This document shows, piece after piece, positions 47,328 to 59,631 of a stretch of 64,000 bases of DNA. The notes under the pieces were generated by a model. It made no database searches, was not told where the DNA came from, and saw only the letters and a list, made by a program, of their open reading frames with translations. The stretch's first letter is position 1. Every line of letters starts with the position of its first letter. The translations under genes and the position numbers were made by a program. This DNA comes from Zoroaster sp. YZ-2022 (Eukaryota > Echinodermata > Asteroidea > Forcipulatida > Zoroasteridae): the NCBI GenBank assembly GCA_029582265.1, contig CM055831.1:25062682-25126681 (forward strand), in the 5' to 3' direction.

Positions 47328-50300
47328 CTAAACAAGTTTAACATAAGTCGCATCGGTGGCTACTCCACAGTTGTTGTCCTCTTGGCTAATGAGGACATAG
47401 CCGTTATTTCCCCAGTAGGTGGACCAGGAGTTCTTGACGATCCAGTAGTCTGTTTTCTTGTCGGCTACCATCATGGATCCATAGCCCACAGCTAGCACTG
47501 CGTGATCTAAATCTTCAGGCTTGTTGCCTGTATAAATGTAATCAAACCAAGAGTTAATTGTAGTTTGATCTTTCCAAATTAAGTTTGTTTTAAAATTTCA
47601 GGAGTTCTCGTAAATCTTCCACAAAATCATTGAAAACAAATTGATGACACACAAGCCTGTTGTGTATATGGCACTCTGAATAACTATGTAATTTATAGAA
47701 ACACATCCATTCACCTGGGTACCAGCCTAATATATTGCATACAAATGATAGAGTGATTTCAGTTCCAATGCATCTAGTTCCTTGACTTCAGTTATACACT
47801 TTTTGTCCTTCAGAAAGGAAGCATTATTTCAAATCAATTTTTTGTCAACACTTTCATTTACAGTAAAAAATACTTTCCATGTATTATAATTTTGAGGTAA
47901 ATATATCAATTTTTCAAATTATTTTTGAGAGCTTGTTTCTGAGAATGAGGATGAAATTCATTCACATTTCCAGACCAATAATACGATAGGATTTGATTTT
48001 TAATTCAGAAGAAAAATTACACACGGTCATTGTACATGTGCAGTGGCAACTATAATATGATCCTTCTATTTTCTGAAGGCCGGGAGGATTTTTTTTAGAA
48101 GGGAAATCAAGTCCGAAAACCATTATAAAAGTGGATTTTAAAGATAGTTTTCGAATTCTGTACCCCCAAAAATTAATGGAATAATTTTTTAACTGGTTAG
48201 TGGTTGCAAAAATATTTCAAAAAACCCTTAAAAAGTGGCGGTCGTATACGACATTCTTTCCGTGTTCTCTAACATTAACCCTCCTACTACTACAAGGGTC
48301 AAAATGTGGAGAAACTTGCCAAGGTATATTTAGTGCACTTAAGTATTATGATTCTTACCGCATGCTTTGTCGTAGAACACACCAGAAGCATAGAAAGAGA
48401 ACGTCTTCAGAGAAGCATCTATTCCCACGGCAACAGGTCCTTTCATTGCCAGGGCCATCTTGAGAGCTGTCTGGTTGCCGCTAGTAACATTCACATATCC
48501 TGAAAGTTTAACGCCGGCTTTGGAGGGATCATAGTGGCATTTTCCGTCCTGTGAAGCGGAACATTGATGAGGTATGACTTTAACCCTAATCACCCTAAAT
48601 CCATCAAAATCCTCCAAAGGCCACTTTTTTGGAAGAATTCAGCACTGTTGGAAACTGGTACTTTCACCTCTTCAAATGGGGCAAAATTACTACCTGGCAA
48701 GAAGTACAGGCCGTAAGTGCTGAATATGAAAGATCAACGGAAATGCATGGTGCATTTTGAAGATAAGGGCATGTTTCCAAAAGTGCACTGATGGATTTTG
48801 GAGGATTCAGGAAGGTTACTAGTCAGAGTGCCTAGTGCCATTAACGGACGGTAGTAGCTACTACCGTCCATTAATGACAGAAGTTGTAAAAGTCAGGTAG
48901 TAGGCCTGCGATCACCTCAGCTAGGTCAAAGCTAGCTCTATGAACTTCTTCCTTCGTATACACTACGTCAGAGTTCTACCGATAAAACTTCATTTCTCCC
49001 TCCTCTGTACATTCGACATGTTGAATAAAATGGGGTAGAATGTCGTATCCGACCGCCACTTTTTCTCATTAAATTTAACCAATAATGTAATTTTACCTAA
49101 GGTGGAGAACATATGGATGATGATGATGGACATATAACCAGTTTTAAAAAAAATGATGTTATCGATTTTTGGGGTACAGAAATCCACTTTTATGATGGTT
49201 TTCCCTTCTTAAAAAATCTTCCCCTTCAGAAAATAGAAGGATCCTATTATAGTTGCCACTGCGCATGTACAATGACTGTGTTGGTCACTAATGGGGGAGT
49301 TGACAAGATCAGACTGACATGACTGAGGAAGTCATCATATACCAAAAATGCCTGATTTTTCATGAAATAAATATCCTGGAATAATTTGAAGTATATGTCC
49401 ATCATCATCCATATGTTCTCCACCTTACCAGGTAGGTAAGATTACATTATTGGTTATATTTAATGAGAAAAAGTGGCGGTCGGATACGACATTTTACCCT
49501 GACTTTAATGTATAACTACTGTATCTCAAAGGTCTTGTCATTGGGTCAAAGCTAACTCTATGAACTTCTTCCTCCGTATACACTGCGTCAGAGTTCTACC
49601 GATGAAAACTCATTTCCCCCTCCTCTGTACATTCGATATGTTGAATAAAATGATGCATTTTCCCACCATTTCACTTCCTGTTTTCGCCAGTTAAAGGACA
49701 CTTTATGTTATTTCATGATGGTCGCCGGACCCTTCATTACGTAAAATTTTTAACCTGAAAATGGTGATATTTCCCACATGTTTTTGCTTCGGTGGCTGAC
49801 GTTCATGTACACATACAGGCAGCTGTCAGACATGTAGAAAGTTTGCGCGCATGCGCATTTCCATCTGTAGCATGTGTGTGAAAACAAATACTGAAATGCG
49901 CATGCGCGCAAACGGAAAGAATGTCGTATCCGGCATGAATATATTTCACTGTATTGTGTTTTTGTGGCATACATACACAGCTAATAGTAATCTTTGCTGA
50001 CTTGAACTATTTCTTTTTCATAAAACCTCGGCCAGTTTCTGGCCTGGCTTTTAAAAACCTTTTAACCCTCCTACTTTTGGTACCTTTTTCATACAAGTTG
50101 ATGCACCATTTGAAACCATTCGCTTTTGTGGTTTTGAATGGTGAAATAACTGTGTACAGTATTGATTTCCCCAAATGGTTTTGAATGATAGGTCAGCTAA
50201 TACAAAACCTTGTTTGGATACTTCTAAGTGGTAAATCAATGGACCCTCTATGCATTTGAATGGATTTGAATGGTAGTAAAGCTTGCTACCAACACTGTTC

Positions 50301-53300
50301 AAATGGTATCACCATGTGTGTACAAAACCATTTTTGAAAGTGGAAATTTTGAATGGTTTCAAATGGTCTATCAGTTGGAGGGTTAATGAAAAACTATTTT
50401 GACATCACCTGTCCCAAATACGGCCCATAATCCTTCTCCGTCATCAGTCCTTTGTTGTCAATCACCCACTGATACGCTTGAAATTCCTCCCCGCCGTTAC
50501 ACGCCATGTTACCGTAGGGCCAAGAACAATCCATCAAGTTCTGCTGTGAAAAGCGTTTTATGACACCGTTCTGTGAGGAGAAAAAAAAATATCGGTCAAA
50601 ACATTTATTTTTTTGTAAGAACCTTCAAATAAATACTCGGTGGGAAATTTTAAAACCACTATTGGTAACGTTAAAAAAACCTAAAATGATCACAGTTTAC
50701 GATACTATCAAACATCCCTTGAAATATTTCTGTCTCAATTTTGGTAAAATTAGTGAAGTCATTAGTGAAGTCATTTCCAAAATGAATTTCTGTCATCCAA
50801 AGACGTAAATTCCATGTGAAATGAATTTGAATACTCTGAATGCATTTTCAATATTTTCTCAGTAACGACTCATTGAAATAAGCTAAAACTTTTACAGGTT
50901 GAGTTTTATACATCTATTTTGATTATTTTAACCCTAACCCCCTCCGCATTCTGGCTAGGAACCTTCCTGAATCCTCCAAAATCCATCAGTGCACTTTAGG
51001 AAACATGCCCTTATCTTCAAAATGCACCATGCACTTTCGTTGATCTTTCACATTCAGCACATATGGCCTGTACTTCTTTTTGCCAGGTAGTTTGAAGAGG
51101 TGAAAGTACCAGTTTCCAACAGAAGAATATCACGTTGATGTGGATTCTTTCTTACCTTCACAAAGTATGCACCCTCTATTGTCTCGGCTGCCCCAAAACT
51201 CCAGCAGGAACCGCAGATAGCCTGGTCCTTGACTTGAGACACAGCACCTGAGCAAGCAATCAATCAATAACATTTGCAATTGTGGATCCGGGCCCAATTT
51301 CATGACTGCTACAAACTGTAACTCTGAAATAAGGTTTTGAGGTTTATGAATACACACAATGCTAATTCATACCCTGGTATATGATTTTCACAATCAACAG
51401 GGCATTGAATCAGAGTGCTAGTTTTAGATTAACTCAGTGACTGAAAATAATACCTCACATGATAAGGTCATTACCATTGCTGCTGCGCAAATGAGCCAGT
51501 AATTTTCAGTCAATGTGTTCATCTTAAACTAGGACACCGATTCCATGCCCTGATGAAAGTTTACTCTGATGATGATGAGGTGACACTTTAATGAACACGA
51601 TATTACGCCATCATTCGGTACATGAGTTTTAATAATAATAATCGACTTATAAAGCGTTGATATCTAGAAAGGGACCAGAGAAAAATTGATGATAAGCTTG
51701 AACAAAGAGGTATGTTTTGAGATGTGTTCTGAAAGAACCAATGTCAGCTTGTGTTCTTAAGTCTAGGACACCGATTCCATGCCCTGTTGAAAGACCACTC
51801 CGATCATGACGGTATTGTCCCTTTAAATGGACTGCTGGAGGATTTGCGCTAACACTGGATGCTGGAGGATTAGTGCATTGTAGCGCGCAGGCCGGAGTCG
51901 GTAGAGTATGCCAGTCCCAGAAAGGAAGAGAATCCTAAATGGTTTTTATCAGTAACAAAAATCTCTCACTTCGTGATAGTTGAGATCTAAGACACCATGG
52001 TGTCACCACAAACCAAGAACGATAACACTATGAATAACTTTACCCTGAAAATGCCCTGAAAATCCGTTTTGCCGTGAAATAATAGTTCACCATGATTTCA
52101 CGGCAGTTTCATGGTGATCTCTTCCTCTCGTATATTGGCAATAATGTTCATAGTGATTTCAGGATGAATTCACGGCGATCTTGAGAATTAATGAGCTGCC
52201 TCAAAACTGCCACAAGAAGTTCATGTCGAAATTCCAAGAGTATTTCATGGCATTTTCACGGTGATGTGTCGTCATGAAATTGCTGTGAAATTTTTATTTC
52301 ACGGTAAAACCGATTTTCAGGGCATTTTCAGGGTAAAGTTATTCATAGTGTAAAGTGTGAAATACTCTTGGGATATATCTGCTCTTACCCTTCAGCCTCC
52401 AGTCTACAAAATCAGGGACGTTTTCACTCCTGAAGTCACCCCAGGGAAACGGCTCCCCACCATTGTATCCCTTTGAGTGGCGACGGCCACGCATCATACG
52501 GAGCTCGCTGTCATAGTGGTCGGCCAGGTGGTTGACGGCAAGAGTGTAACCTCTCCCTTGGCGGTTGACGCTATGGATGAATCTGTCGATAGATTGAACG
52601 ATAAGAATAGAATGCTGATGAGTCATCATTGGATCCAGGGGGGCAAAGGGTAACATGTCAGGTGGTTGACGGCCAGTTGGTTGACGGCAAGAGTGTAACC
52701 TCTCCCCCGGCAGTTGATGCTAGATTGAATGATAGATTACCACGTGACCTCTCGAATACCGTACGAGTGCTCTACCAACTGAGCTAACCAGCCCCTATGT
52801 TGGTGAGCAGTCCACTTATGCCAATTATCTGTTGCTCTATGGGGCCAGGTCAGAGGCCAAACCATATCTGCCGAGTGGCCAGGGATCAAGCTCCGGTTCA
52901 GATGCAAACAACCTGGGTAACAGCAGTAGCGGGGATTGCACAACGGGACATAGGCCTTTTACGTGGTTGTACAAAGAAAAATTGGCTGATGCTGGATTCG
53001 AACCCGCAACCTTTCGAATACCGTACGAGTGCTCTACCAACTGAGCTAACCAGCCCCTATGTTGGTGGGCGGTCCACTTCATCAACCTATAAATATCGCG
53101 GAACCTGCTGCTATATAGGATTCTAGCCGGCCAACCATCATCAGGCAAGCTCGATGGTCGAGAGGTTAAGACGTCTGCACTAGTAAGCAGGAGGTCGTGG
53201 GTTCGAATCCTGCCCGAGTCGCCTGTGAAGTTTTTTCCACAGACACTCGGGAAGCACTGAGTATACAGTGCTATACACACGTCGGTGTAGGGCAAAATTA

Positions 53301-56300
53301 AATCAATTGTTTATCACCCGACGCAAGAATTTCATCAATCTGATTTTGGTTAAGCAAGTTTCAATATTTCTTTGCTCTGCCATGAAACATGAGCATTCAT
53401 GAATGATTGTTTCGATACATATTTCTTGTTTTTCAATAGTATGCACGTACATGTCGCCAAGCAATTTTTGATACGGGGGCTGTAACATTTGACCTTGATC
53501 ATGTCTTCCAACTCGGTATAAACGCCCCACCTCACCTGACGTTATGCGTAAACTGCACCTTCCTCTGAGCATGCTCAGTGCCATTGGTGTATTTCTTGCC
53601 GTGTTTTGTCTTGAACTCGTTGAACATGTGATGATAGCGATCGCCTTTCTCAGGATTGATTAGCTCCTGGTAGGGGTTCACTTTCACCTGACTCTCTGTA
53701 TCATCATCAACAGCAGTGCACTTCAAAGCTGTATTTTATGAAATATAAATTAAAAAGCAAATCATGTTTTTGAGGGGACAGACCTAATACCAATTTCATA
53801 GAGCTGTAAGTTTATCTGCTAAGCAAAATTTAGCTGAGAACCTGCCAGCGGCAATATACATTATGTGACAATTTGGCTGATAACCTATTTTTGCTAAGCA
53901 TATCTTTTCTGTGGTCAGCAAATTTTTCTTACGAAGCAACATTTAGCTGAGAACCTGCCAGCGGCAATATACATTATGTGACAATTTGGCTGGTAACCTA
54001 TTTTTGCTAAGCATATCTTTTCCGTGGTCAACAAATTTTTCTTACGAAGCAAAATTTAGCTGAGAACCTGCCAGCGGCAATATACATTATGTGACAATTT
54101 GGCTGGTAACCTATTTTTGCTAAGCATATCTTTTCTGTGCTAAGCAATTTTGTGTGCTTAGCAACTCTATTGGCCCCTGATCAACAATGCTGTTGTTATG
54201 CTTATATCGGTCCTTGTTGCCAATTCCATTTACTTGATCAAAAAGTAGATCTGGCATGATTGCTGAAGTTAATCAACATTGACCGCGGTCAGTACTTGCA
54301 TGGGAGACCATTCCATGAATCGTGTGGTGGCTAGTCTAGGGTCATGGTAGGGCCTTAACATCATTAGATTCTGTGTCTTTCAGACTTTGATCTGAATAAA
54401 GGTCATGTCATATGCAAATAACCGTACGGGTCAACTTTTAACAAATAATAAATACTCCTTTAACCTTCCTACTATAGCTGCACTTTAGTGGCAAGTAGCT
54501 ATAGTGGTCAAAATCAGTCAACTGCCTGTTTTTGATTGTTGACACAAGTGTGCACACAGGGGCATTTTTTTAAACTGGTTTTTACTGTCATTTTGACCAC
54601 CCTCAACAATGCTTTTACCAGTCAAAAACGGTTGACTCATTTTGACCTAGATATACCTTGGCCAGTCATTTTGACTGATTTTGACCCTGGCAGTCATAGG
54701 AGGGTTAACCCTCTGATTTAAAAAAAAAAAATTCAAGTTATTAAAAAAAAAATGGCCAAACCTTTAAAAATGTTTTAAGGTATTAAACTATAGGGTTAAA
54801 CAAACAAGAAATTTCTTTAAACAAATTATATTACTTTTTGGGACGTCGAACACGGTTGCGTTGAACTTGGTAGTATTGTCGAATAACGTGTAGTCAATGA
54901 TGTACTTGTCATAATGTGACCCAATCAACGAGTCGAAACCCATCATCACATACTGGACTGGTACCACCATTGCGCCTCGTGTCACATAGAACATGTACTT
55001 ATTCACCTTAGGACCAATAGGACTGTTAACTAGAATCCACTCGTCCGTTATCTGGCCGTCTATAATTTTCTGACCATTGAGCTGTTGAACATTAATGACA
55101 GAAAAGTTGTAACTTTTCTTAAATTATTCAATCATTTAGGCCTAAAAAATTAAGTCCGTTTTTCTGGTGTCCACGCGTGTCGCCTCAGACCCACATGTTG
55201 GTGTTTTTAGTTCTCTTATTTTTTGCTATGAGACGATGTCCAATTGCAGCCAAAATTGCTGGGTCAATTGGAATTCTATCATGCTGTTTTAAACGACTTT
55301 TTCACATCGGGGTATGAACGTTTGCCTGATTTGTGAGGCCTCTCTTAGCCACCATAATTTGTGTATGAGAAATTTGGTTTGGTTGCAATAACCATGACCA
55401 AAAGAAGAAAATTACCACAAAAAAACCCCCACCAATTTTGAAACTGGAGAATTTTTTGGGGGGGCCTCGAAGGGTTACTTTTTAATTTTGTTTAAATCAT
55501 CTAATAAACATCTAATAAGGGAAACTGACGAGGTACCCATGTTACATTTTGGAGTGAACCAAAATAATTTACTGAAATGTGATTTGAACTTGGACCTCCA
55601 GATTAACAAAAGAAAATATATGAATATATATATATATATATGGGGAAAATTTGTGTATTTACTACCCATAGGACAGAGAAATACAACACTCCAATCTGTC
55701 ATTCAAGTTGTGTTATTAACCCTTACTGTTATCAATGCAACAAGATGCAACAAATGTAATAAGTTGTTGCATCTCGTTGCCCTCAGCAGAGAACAAAAGA
55801 ACCATTAAGTAAGACTAATTGCGGTGACACCATGTGGAATCTCAATTGAGTAGTAATTAGTTCTGAAAAGAACTGGAGGTACAAAAGAACCATTGTTCTA
55901 GCTGATGGATCTTGTTGCATTGAGCAGTCTGCACACTTTTCTGTTGTTGTATTGTGTTGTATTGCGTGCCTGTGAAATGCCTGTTAGGGTTAGGGGTAAG
56001 GGTTGTGGGGGTTAGGGTTAAAGCATTTCCACGACAACCGTTACTATATTGGTCAAGCATGACCGAGTTTTCATCATTGCTAACGGTTGGCCATATCTGA
56101 AATGGTGTATTCATCATCAAGATTTTACCTTGAAGTCTTTGAGATCAGGAAGTAATGACTGCGGCTGGACTGGGTTAATCTTGTCTCCAGGAAGCTTGAA
56201 GCATGTTGGGGTAGACTTTGTAGTATTCTTGTTGACCACTACAGGTGAGATCTCATACATATTACCCGCTGGCTTCTCATCTCCACGGAAAAATGTCTTG

Positions 56301-59300
56301 TCCATACCTAGAGAGTGGGAAATCCCATAATGCAACAATTTATTTTTAATATTTTTACTGATATATACAGACAGAAGCATGAATGCCCAAAAGCACCATG
56401 AAATTTTATAAAATGAGTCAGAGAACCAATTAAATAAATATATTTTTTTTAATTTCAAAAAATTTAAAAAGTGCAAAAAGAAAGAAAGAAATGAAGCTTA
56501 ATTATATAATAGTTTTGTCAGGAATGCTTGCCACTTGCCAAAAATTACTTGCTGACATGCAATTAATGCTATCAATGTATAAGACATAAAACACAATAAA
56601 GGGGGCCACTTTGATTCCGTCACGTTAGCAGTTTTTCCAATGGTTATTTATTTTTAAGTACCTGAAACCGACCAAAAAGTGTTTCAACATGTGAATGGAC
56701 ATGCAGGCTTATACTAGAACTAATTTCAGTTGATTTATTTTATTTCTTTATTTTTTATTTTTTTTTTTTTACCCTCAAATTTCCATAAAAATTGGACGGA
56801 AAAAGTTACCTCACTTTTCCGTCCATTTGTTGATGGAAATTTTAGGGTAATTAAAAAAATTATAATAATAATCAACTCAAATTATCTTGAGGATAAGCAT
56901 GCATGTCTATTCAAATGTTGAAATTCTTTTTGGGTGGTTTCAGATATTATTTTTTTTTTAGAAAAACTGCTAATGTGACGGTAGGAAAGTGGCTCCCTTT
57001 ATTGTGTTTTATGTCATAAGGCCCCCCCCCCCCAAAAAAAAGTCTACGGTTTCTGGTCATAGGTCGGCTTCAAAATCAGTGTGGTGACACGCCTTATTTT
57101 GTTTGTTTTTGGTAGTAAAAGATGTGATACATATGTATGTGGTTATTGGAACCAGACCAAATTTCCCATACACAAAGTATGGTGGCTAAGAGAGGCCTCA
57201 CAAATCGGGCAAATGTTCATACCCCTATGTGAAAAAGTCGTCTAAAACACAGCACGGCAGAAATCCAAACGGCCCAGCAATTTTGGCTGCAATTGGACAT
57301 TGTTTCATAGAAGAAAAAAAATGTGTTCATCTTAAACTATATGATACCGCCCATTTAAAGGACAATAACAAATATATTATTTTTAACTAAAAATGCTCAC
57401 ACACTGGTCTGAGGTGACACGCAGAGAACATAAACTGGAAACGTTTTTTTGTAGGGGGCCTTGCATACTGATCAGCATTTTTTGTTTTCCCCCCAAAAAA
57501 ATCTTAGTAATCTGGGCACTGAGAATTACCCCCTATTGTCAACATGTTCACTCATGGGGTGACTTTAAAGAGGTCATTATTGTTTCACTCACCATCGTAG
57601 AAATCTATCCGTCCTTTCGATGCCTTGCCATCAAAATAGATTTCAAAGGGCTCATTGAGTTCGGCATAGGGCAACTGCACAAAGCCCTTGGCGTGGTACC
57701 TGCTGCCGAATGATGGTATTTTTGGGGCTGCAGTTTCTTTGCCATCACACCCTGTTGGTTAGATACAAAGTTCCTTAGATAATGAAAAATAATACATTTG
57801 TTATTGTCCTTTAAAGGGGCAGTCTCGTCACGATCAGAGCAGACTTTCAACAGGGCATGGAATCAGTGTCCTAGTTTAAGATTAACACTGGCTGAAAATT
57901 AGTGGCTCATTTATGCAGCAGCAATGGTAATATGACCTTATGGATATCATGGCAGTTACTGAGTTAATCTAAAACTAGCATTCTGATTCCATGCCCTGTC
58001 GATCATGACGATACAGTCCCTTTAAGGGGCTGTCCAAAGTTGTCAACATTTCACGGTGGTGGGGAGGGGGAAGGGGTTGGCAGCTACGTACTCCTTTAGA
58101 AGGTGTTTGAAAATTTTGATATTTATAAACAACAGGGAAAAAATTGGACATCGCGAGTCACAGCAAAAAAAAAAAAAAAAAAAAAGTTAAAAATGCCGAC
58201 GCCCGGGTCTGAGGCAACGCCGGACTTTTTTTGCCTAAACAAACAGTAACTTAATTTGGAAAAAGAAATTATACAAAATTCACATTCCAGTTATTAATGT
58301 ATTTCCCAGTAAAATTCATAATTATTTGATGTGATTTTGTTTCTGATGCACTTTTGTTTCTGATGCACTTTTGTTTACAATCGTTGGACTTGGGGGACGT
58401 GTATAACTTTAAAAAAAAAATTAACAATAGGGGACCTATTTTGAATGTTAATACAACAATAGTTATTACCCAGTTGGCTGATAAGTCTACTTAAGGCATC
58501 TCAAACTATCTTACTTATCAAAAAACATAATATTTTACACAAAAAGTGAAGTATCTACCCCTAAAAATGAAAAAAATCTTATCGTACTTGATGTTGAAAA
58601 TAATTAGAAACGGGGCTAACGCGTCAACACTGACCGTTCATTCAACCATGGAGGAAGAAAACAGATGATTCAACGCTCAAGTCACAGTAGCACACACGCA
58701 CATGTAGTCTGTTGCCCGTCTGTATACAACGCGTATACGCGAGTTTGTACAGGGAACAAGACCGGCACTTTAGTGATGAGAAATCGTGTGACAGTGCGTG
58801 CGTACCCTTTGAAAATAGTGACCTATGATAGTCATATTTAGGGGCCAAACAGAAGAAATATTGATTTATTGTACTGGAAAAAATCGACTAAAATATACTT
58901 TTGGTGCCGTTTTGGTAATTCTTGGTCGATATTTTCATTTAACCCCTCAAAATCCCCATAGATCGAACCAGTATTTAACGGTACGCTCCCGTTATATTAT
59001 ATTTATAATAAAGAGGTTGACCCGGGTCTCGCGCGCAGTGAGCACTAAATTTTCCCCATATTTTCGAACTTTGCGGCCCTGTAAAGTCGCAAGTGTTGCT
59101 TGTAATGAATTGAAATTTCAACAGATATGAGACAATATATTAGTACCAGCAATTACAGATTGTGAACGAAAATGTCACATTTACTAAAAAAAAACTATCC
59201 TATCGGATGGAACAGTGTCTGTTGGTATTGGGACATACCTTTATATCAAAACATTTTTGAAAGAATGCCACTAATTTTGTCTTCCTTTTAGTTTTAAATT

Positions 59301-59631
59301 TAATATTAACATTTTTAATATTCAGAATATCGACAACTTTCCTGTACTGCTGAACAATATAACATTAATAGAGTAAAAACTAAAGAAATTGTGAATTTAG
59401 TTATGTGAGGTTTTGAAACATTGAGGGAGATTTTGAGTAATTATTGTACGCATCTTGTGAGATGTTGACCATTGTTGTCTGCTCAAAGTAAAACCACAAA
59501 ATCATGCATTAACGTTATAAATAGACTTTTTTGTCCACAACTGGCGGTGGAACTACTGCACTCTTTCCAATTTATTAATTCTGCTTACCAATGAAGGCAA
59601 CTAAAGTCAAAATCAAGATTTGAGGAAGCAT
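47328..59631 (-). CDS. secreted papain-family cysteine protease precursor, 26/29-kDa proteinase type (552 aa, 10 exons)
   Basis: Exons (5' to 3'): 59631-59589, 57751-57593, 56307-56129, 55081-54835, 53728-53536, 52582-52389, 51247-51156, 50570-50409, 48548-48359, 47527-47328. All have GT-AG borders and compatible phases. Residues 1-15 are a signal peptide ([15 protein letters not shown]). About 20-210 is the long N-terminal region of this subfamily ([27 protein letters not shown]). About 243-325 is the I29 inhibitor prodomain with an ERFNIN-like helix, then AVNHLAD. The peptidase C1 domain starts near 332 ([19 protein letters not shown]). Catalytic Q347, C353 (CGSCWSF), H495 ([11 protein letters not shown]) and N519 ([10 protein letters not shown]) are present. 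Length matches the insect 26/29-kDa proteinase (about 550) and the Dictyostelium counting-factor-associated protein D family. Expected role: secreted or lysosomal proteolysis, activated by prodomain removal. The gene looks intact. Confidence 0.95.
48012..48262. mobile_element. MITE family I, half copy (intron 9 of protease)
   Basis: CACGGTCATTGTACATGTGC to AAAAAGTGGCGGTCGTATAC/GACATTCTTTCC is the inverse of the left half of 62235-62692. Confidence 0.8.
48277..48306 (+). mobile_element. isolated A2 left end
   Basis: TTAACCCTCCTACTACTACA plus AGGGTCAAAAT is identical in layout to the left end of the element at 2215, but the rest of the element is absent. Confidence 0.6.
48577..48845. mobile_element. 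TTAACCCTAA-end element K, copy 1 (intron 8 of protease)
   Basis: Left TTAACCCTAATCACCC. The interior AACTGGTACTTTCACCTC, TGCATGGTGCATTTTGAAGA and GTGCACTGATGGATTTTGGA, ending near CCATTAA, is shared inverted with 50932-51125. Confidence 0.65.
49026..49494. mobile_element. MITE family I with ~57-bp inverted ends (intron 8 of protease)
   Basis: Ends GGGTAGAATGTCGTATCCGA and, inverted, GGGTAAAATGTCGTATCCGA stay complementary through AACCAATAATGTAA. The interior matches 62235-62692 (GTTGCCACTGCGCATGTACA, GAGGAAGTCATCATATACCA). Confidence 0.88.
49495..50060. other. intronic DNA with MITE I scraps
   Basis: A short GAATGTCGTATCCGGC end near 49919 and a CATGCGC-rich palindromic patch (49845-49910) are visible. 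Nothing else is supported. Confidence 0.45.
50066..50382 (-). mobile_element. TTAA-flanked MITE A1, inverted copy (intron 8 of protease)
   Basis: TTAA at 50062-50065 and 50383-50386. The sequence is the inverse of 603-925 over its whole length. It ends 22 bp from the exon 8 donor. Confidence 0.88.
50932..51125. mobile_element. TTAACCCTAA-end element K, copy 2 (intron 7 of protease)
   Basis: TTAACCCTAACCCCCTCCGC, CTGGCTAGGAACCTTCCTGA and ATCCATCAGTGCACTTTAGG. It shares an inverted interior with 48577-48845 and ends beside the exon 7 donor. Confidence 0.65.
51385..51590. mobile_element. MITE family B copy, inverted (intron 6 of protease)
   Basis: Family interior runs from CAATCAACAGGGCATTGAAT to AAAGTTTACTCTGATGATGA. 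The end is diverged. Confidence 0.8.
51765..51828. mobile_element. MITE family B fragment
   Basis: GGACACCGATTCCATGCCCT then GATCATGACGGTATTGTCCC/TTTAAA. One terminal third only. Confidence 0.75.
52026..52350. mobile_element. palindromic MITE with TAA target duplication (intron 6 of protease)
   Basis: Inverted ends CACTATGAATAACTTTACCC continue through CTGAAAATGCCCTGAAAATC. TAA lies outside both ends (52023-52025 and 52351-52353). It sits 38 bp from the exon 6 donor. PIF/Harbinger type is inferred from TAA. Confidence 0.88.
52741..53062 (-). mobile_element. SINE family 3, head-body-head dimer-like copy
   Basis: Reading the minus strand from 53062: a tRNA-like head (GGTTAGCTCAGTTGGTAGAG as A box; GTTGCGGGTTCGAATCCAGC as B box), then a body (GGCCTATGTCCCGTTGTGCA ... 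TCTGACCTGGCCCC) to about 52800. A second, truncated head follows (GGTTAGCTCAGTTGGTAGAG again, 52795-52741). Confidence 0.8.
53146..53335 (+). mobile_element. SINE family 2, near full length
   Basis: Head GATGGTCGAGAGGTTAAGAC ... GTCGTGGGTTCGAATCCTGC (A and B boxes), body CACAGACACTCGGGAAGCAC, GAGTATACAGTGCTATACAC and GTAGGGCAAAATTAAATC, ending near CCCGACGCAAGAATTTCATC. It lies in protease intron 5. Confidence 0.88.
53800..54150. repeat. 113-bp tandem repeat, three copies (intron 4 of protease)
   Basis: TTAGCTGAGAACCTGCCAGC, AATATACATTATGTGACAAT and TTTTTGCTAAGCATATCTTT recur at a 113-bp period with few changes. The copy order is intact. Confidence 0.9.
54464..54704 (+). mobile_element. TTAA-flanked MITE A2, internally deleted (intron 4 of protease)
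   Basis: TTAA at 54460-54463 and 54705-54708. Left CCTTCCTACTATAG, right GTCATAGGAGGG. Shorter than other A2 copies because the TTTGACAGTGTTTGACTT part is missing. Confidence 0.85.
55138..55466. mobile_element. MITE family C copy, end-eroded (intron 3 of protease)
   Basis: GTGTCCACGCGTGTCGCCTC, GATGTCCAATTGCAGCCAAA and CCTCTCTTAGCCACCATAAT match. The right end GAAACTGGAGAATTTTTTGG is altered and a central segment is lost. Confidence 0.8.
55467..56128. other. intron 3 of protease, unclassified repeats
   Basis: 55735-55805 and 55878-55990 share TGTTGCATCTCGTTGCCCTC-type blocks with 22465-22580. The CTGAGGACG-type repeat is present inverted at 55808-55880. Confidence 0.5.
56583..57015. mobile_element. 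MITE family D, copy 3, 4-bp TSD ATAA (intron 2 of protease)
   Basis: Ends GACATAAAACACAATAAAGG and, inverted, GACATAAAACACAATAAAGG, with ATAA at 56579-56582 and 57016-57019. The interior is inverted-repeat throughout. It abuts a family C copy on its right. Confidence 0.9.
57020..57460. mobile_element. MITE family C copy (intron 2 of protease)
   Basis: Starts GGCC and a C-run, then AAAAAGTCTACGGTTTCTGG. Ends ACTGGAAACGTTTTTTTGTA then GGGGGCC. The interior is inverted relative to 41746-42142 (TTTCCCATACACAAAGTATG, GGCTGCAATTGGACATTG). Confidence 0.8.
57812..58026. mobile_element. MITE family B copy (intron 1 of protease)
   Basis: AAAGGGGCAGTCTCGTCACG to GATCATGACGATACAGTCCC/TTTAA with full interior. 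Confidence 0.88.
58027..59588. other. intron 1 of protease
   Basis: Holds a GGGGCTGTCCAAAGTTGTCA scrap of the 15822-type end, a family C fragment (about 58130-58235) and otherwise unassigned sequence. No exon is supported. Confidence 0.45.

Noticed and set aside
52837..53295. 152-codon minus-strand frame with SNPASA- and [12 protein letters not shown] strings
   Set aside because: Such strings are the usual translation of tRNA-derived SINE heads (B box GGTTCGAATCC) and the region is two SINEs.
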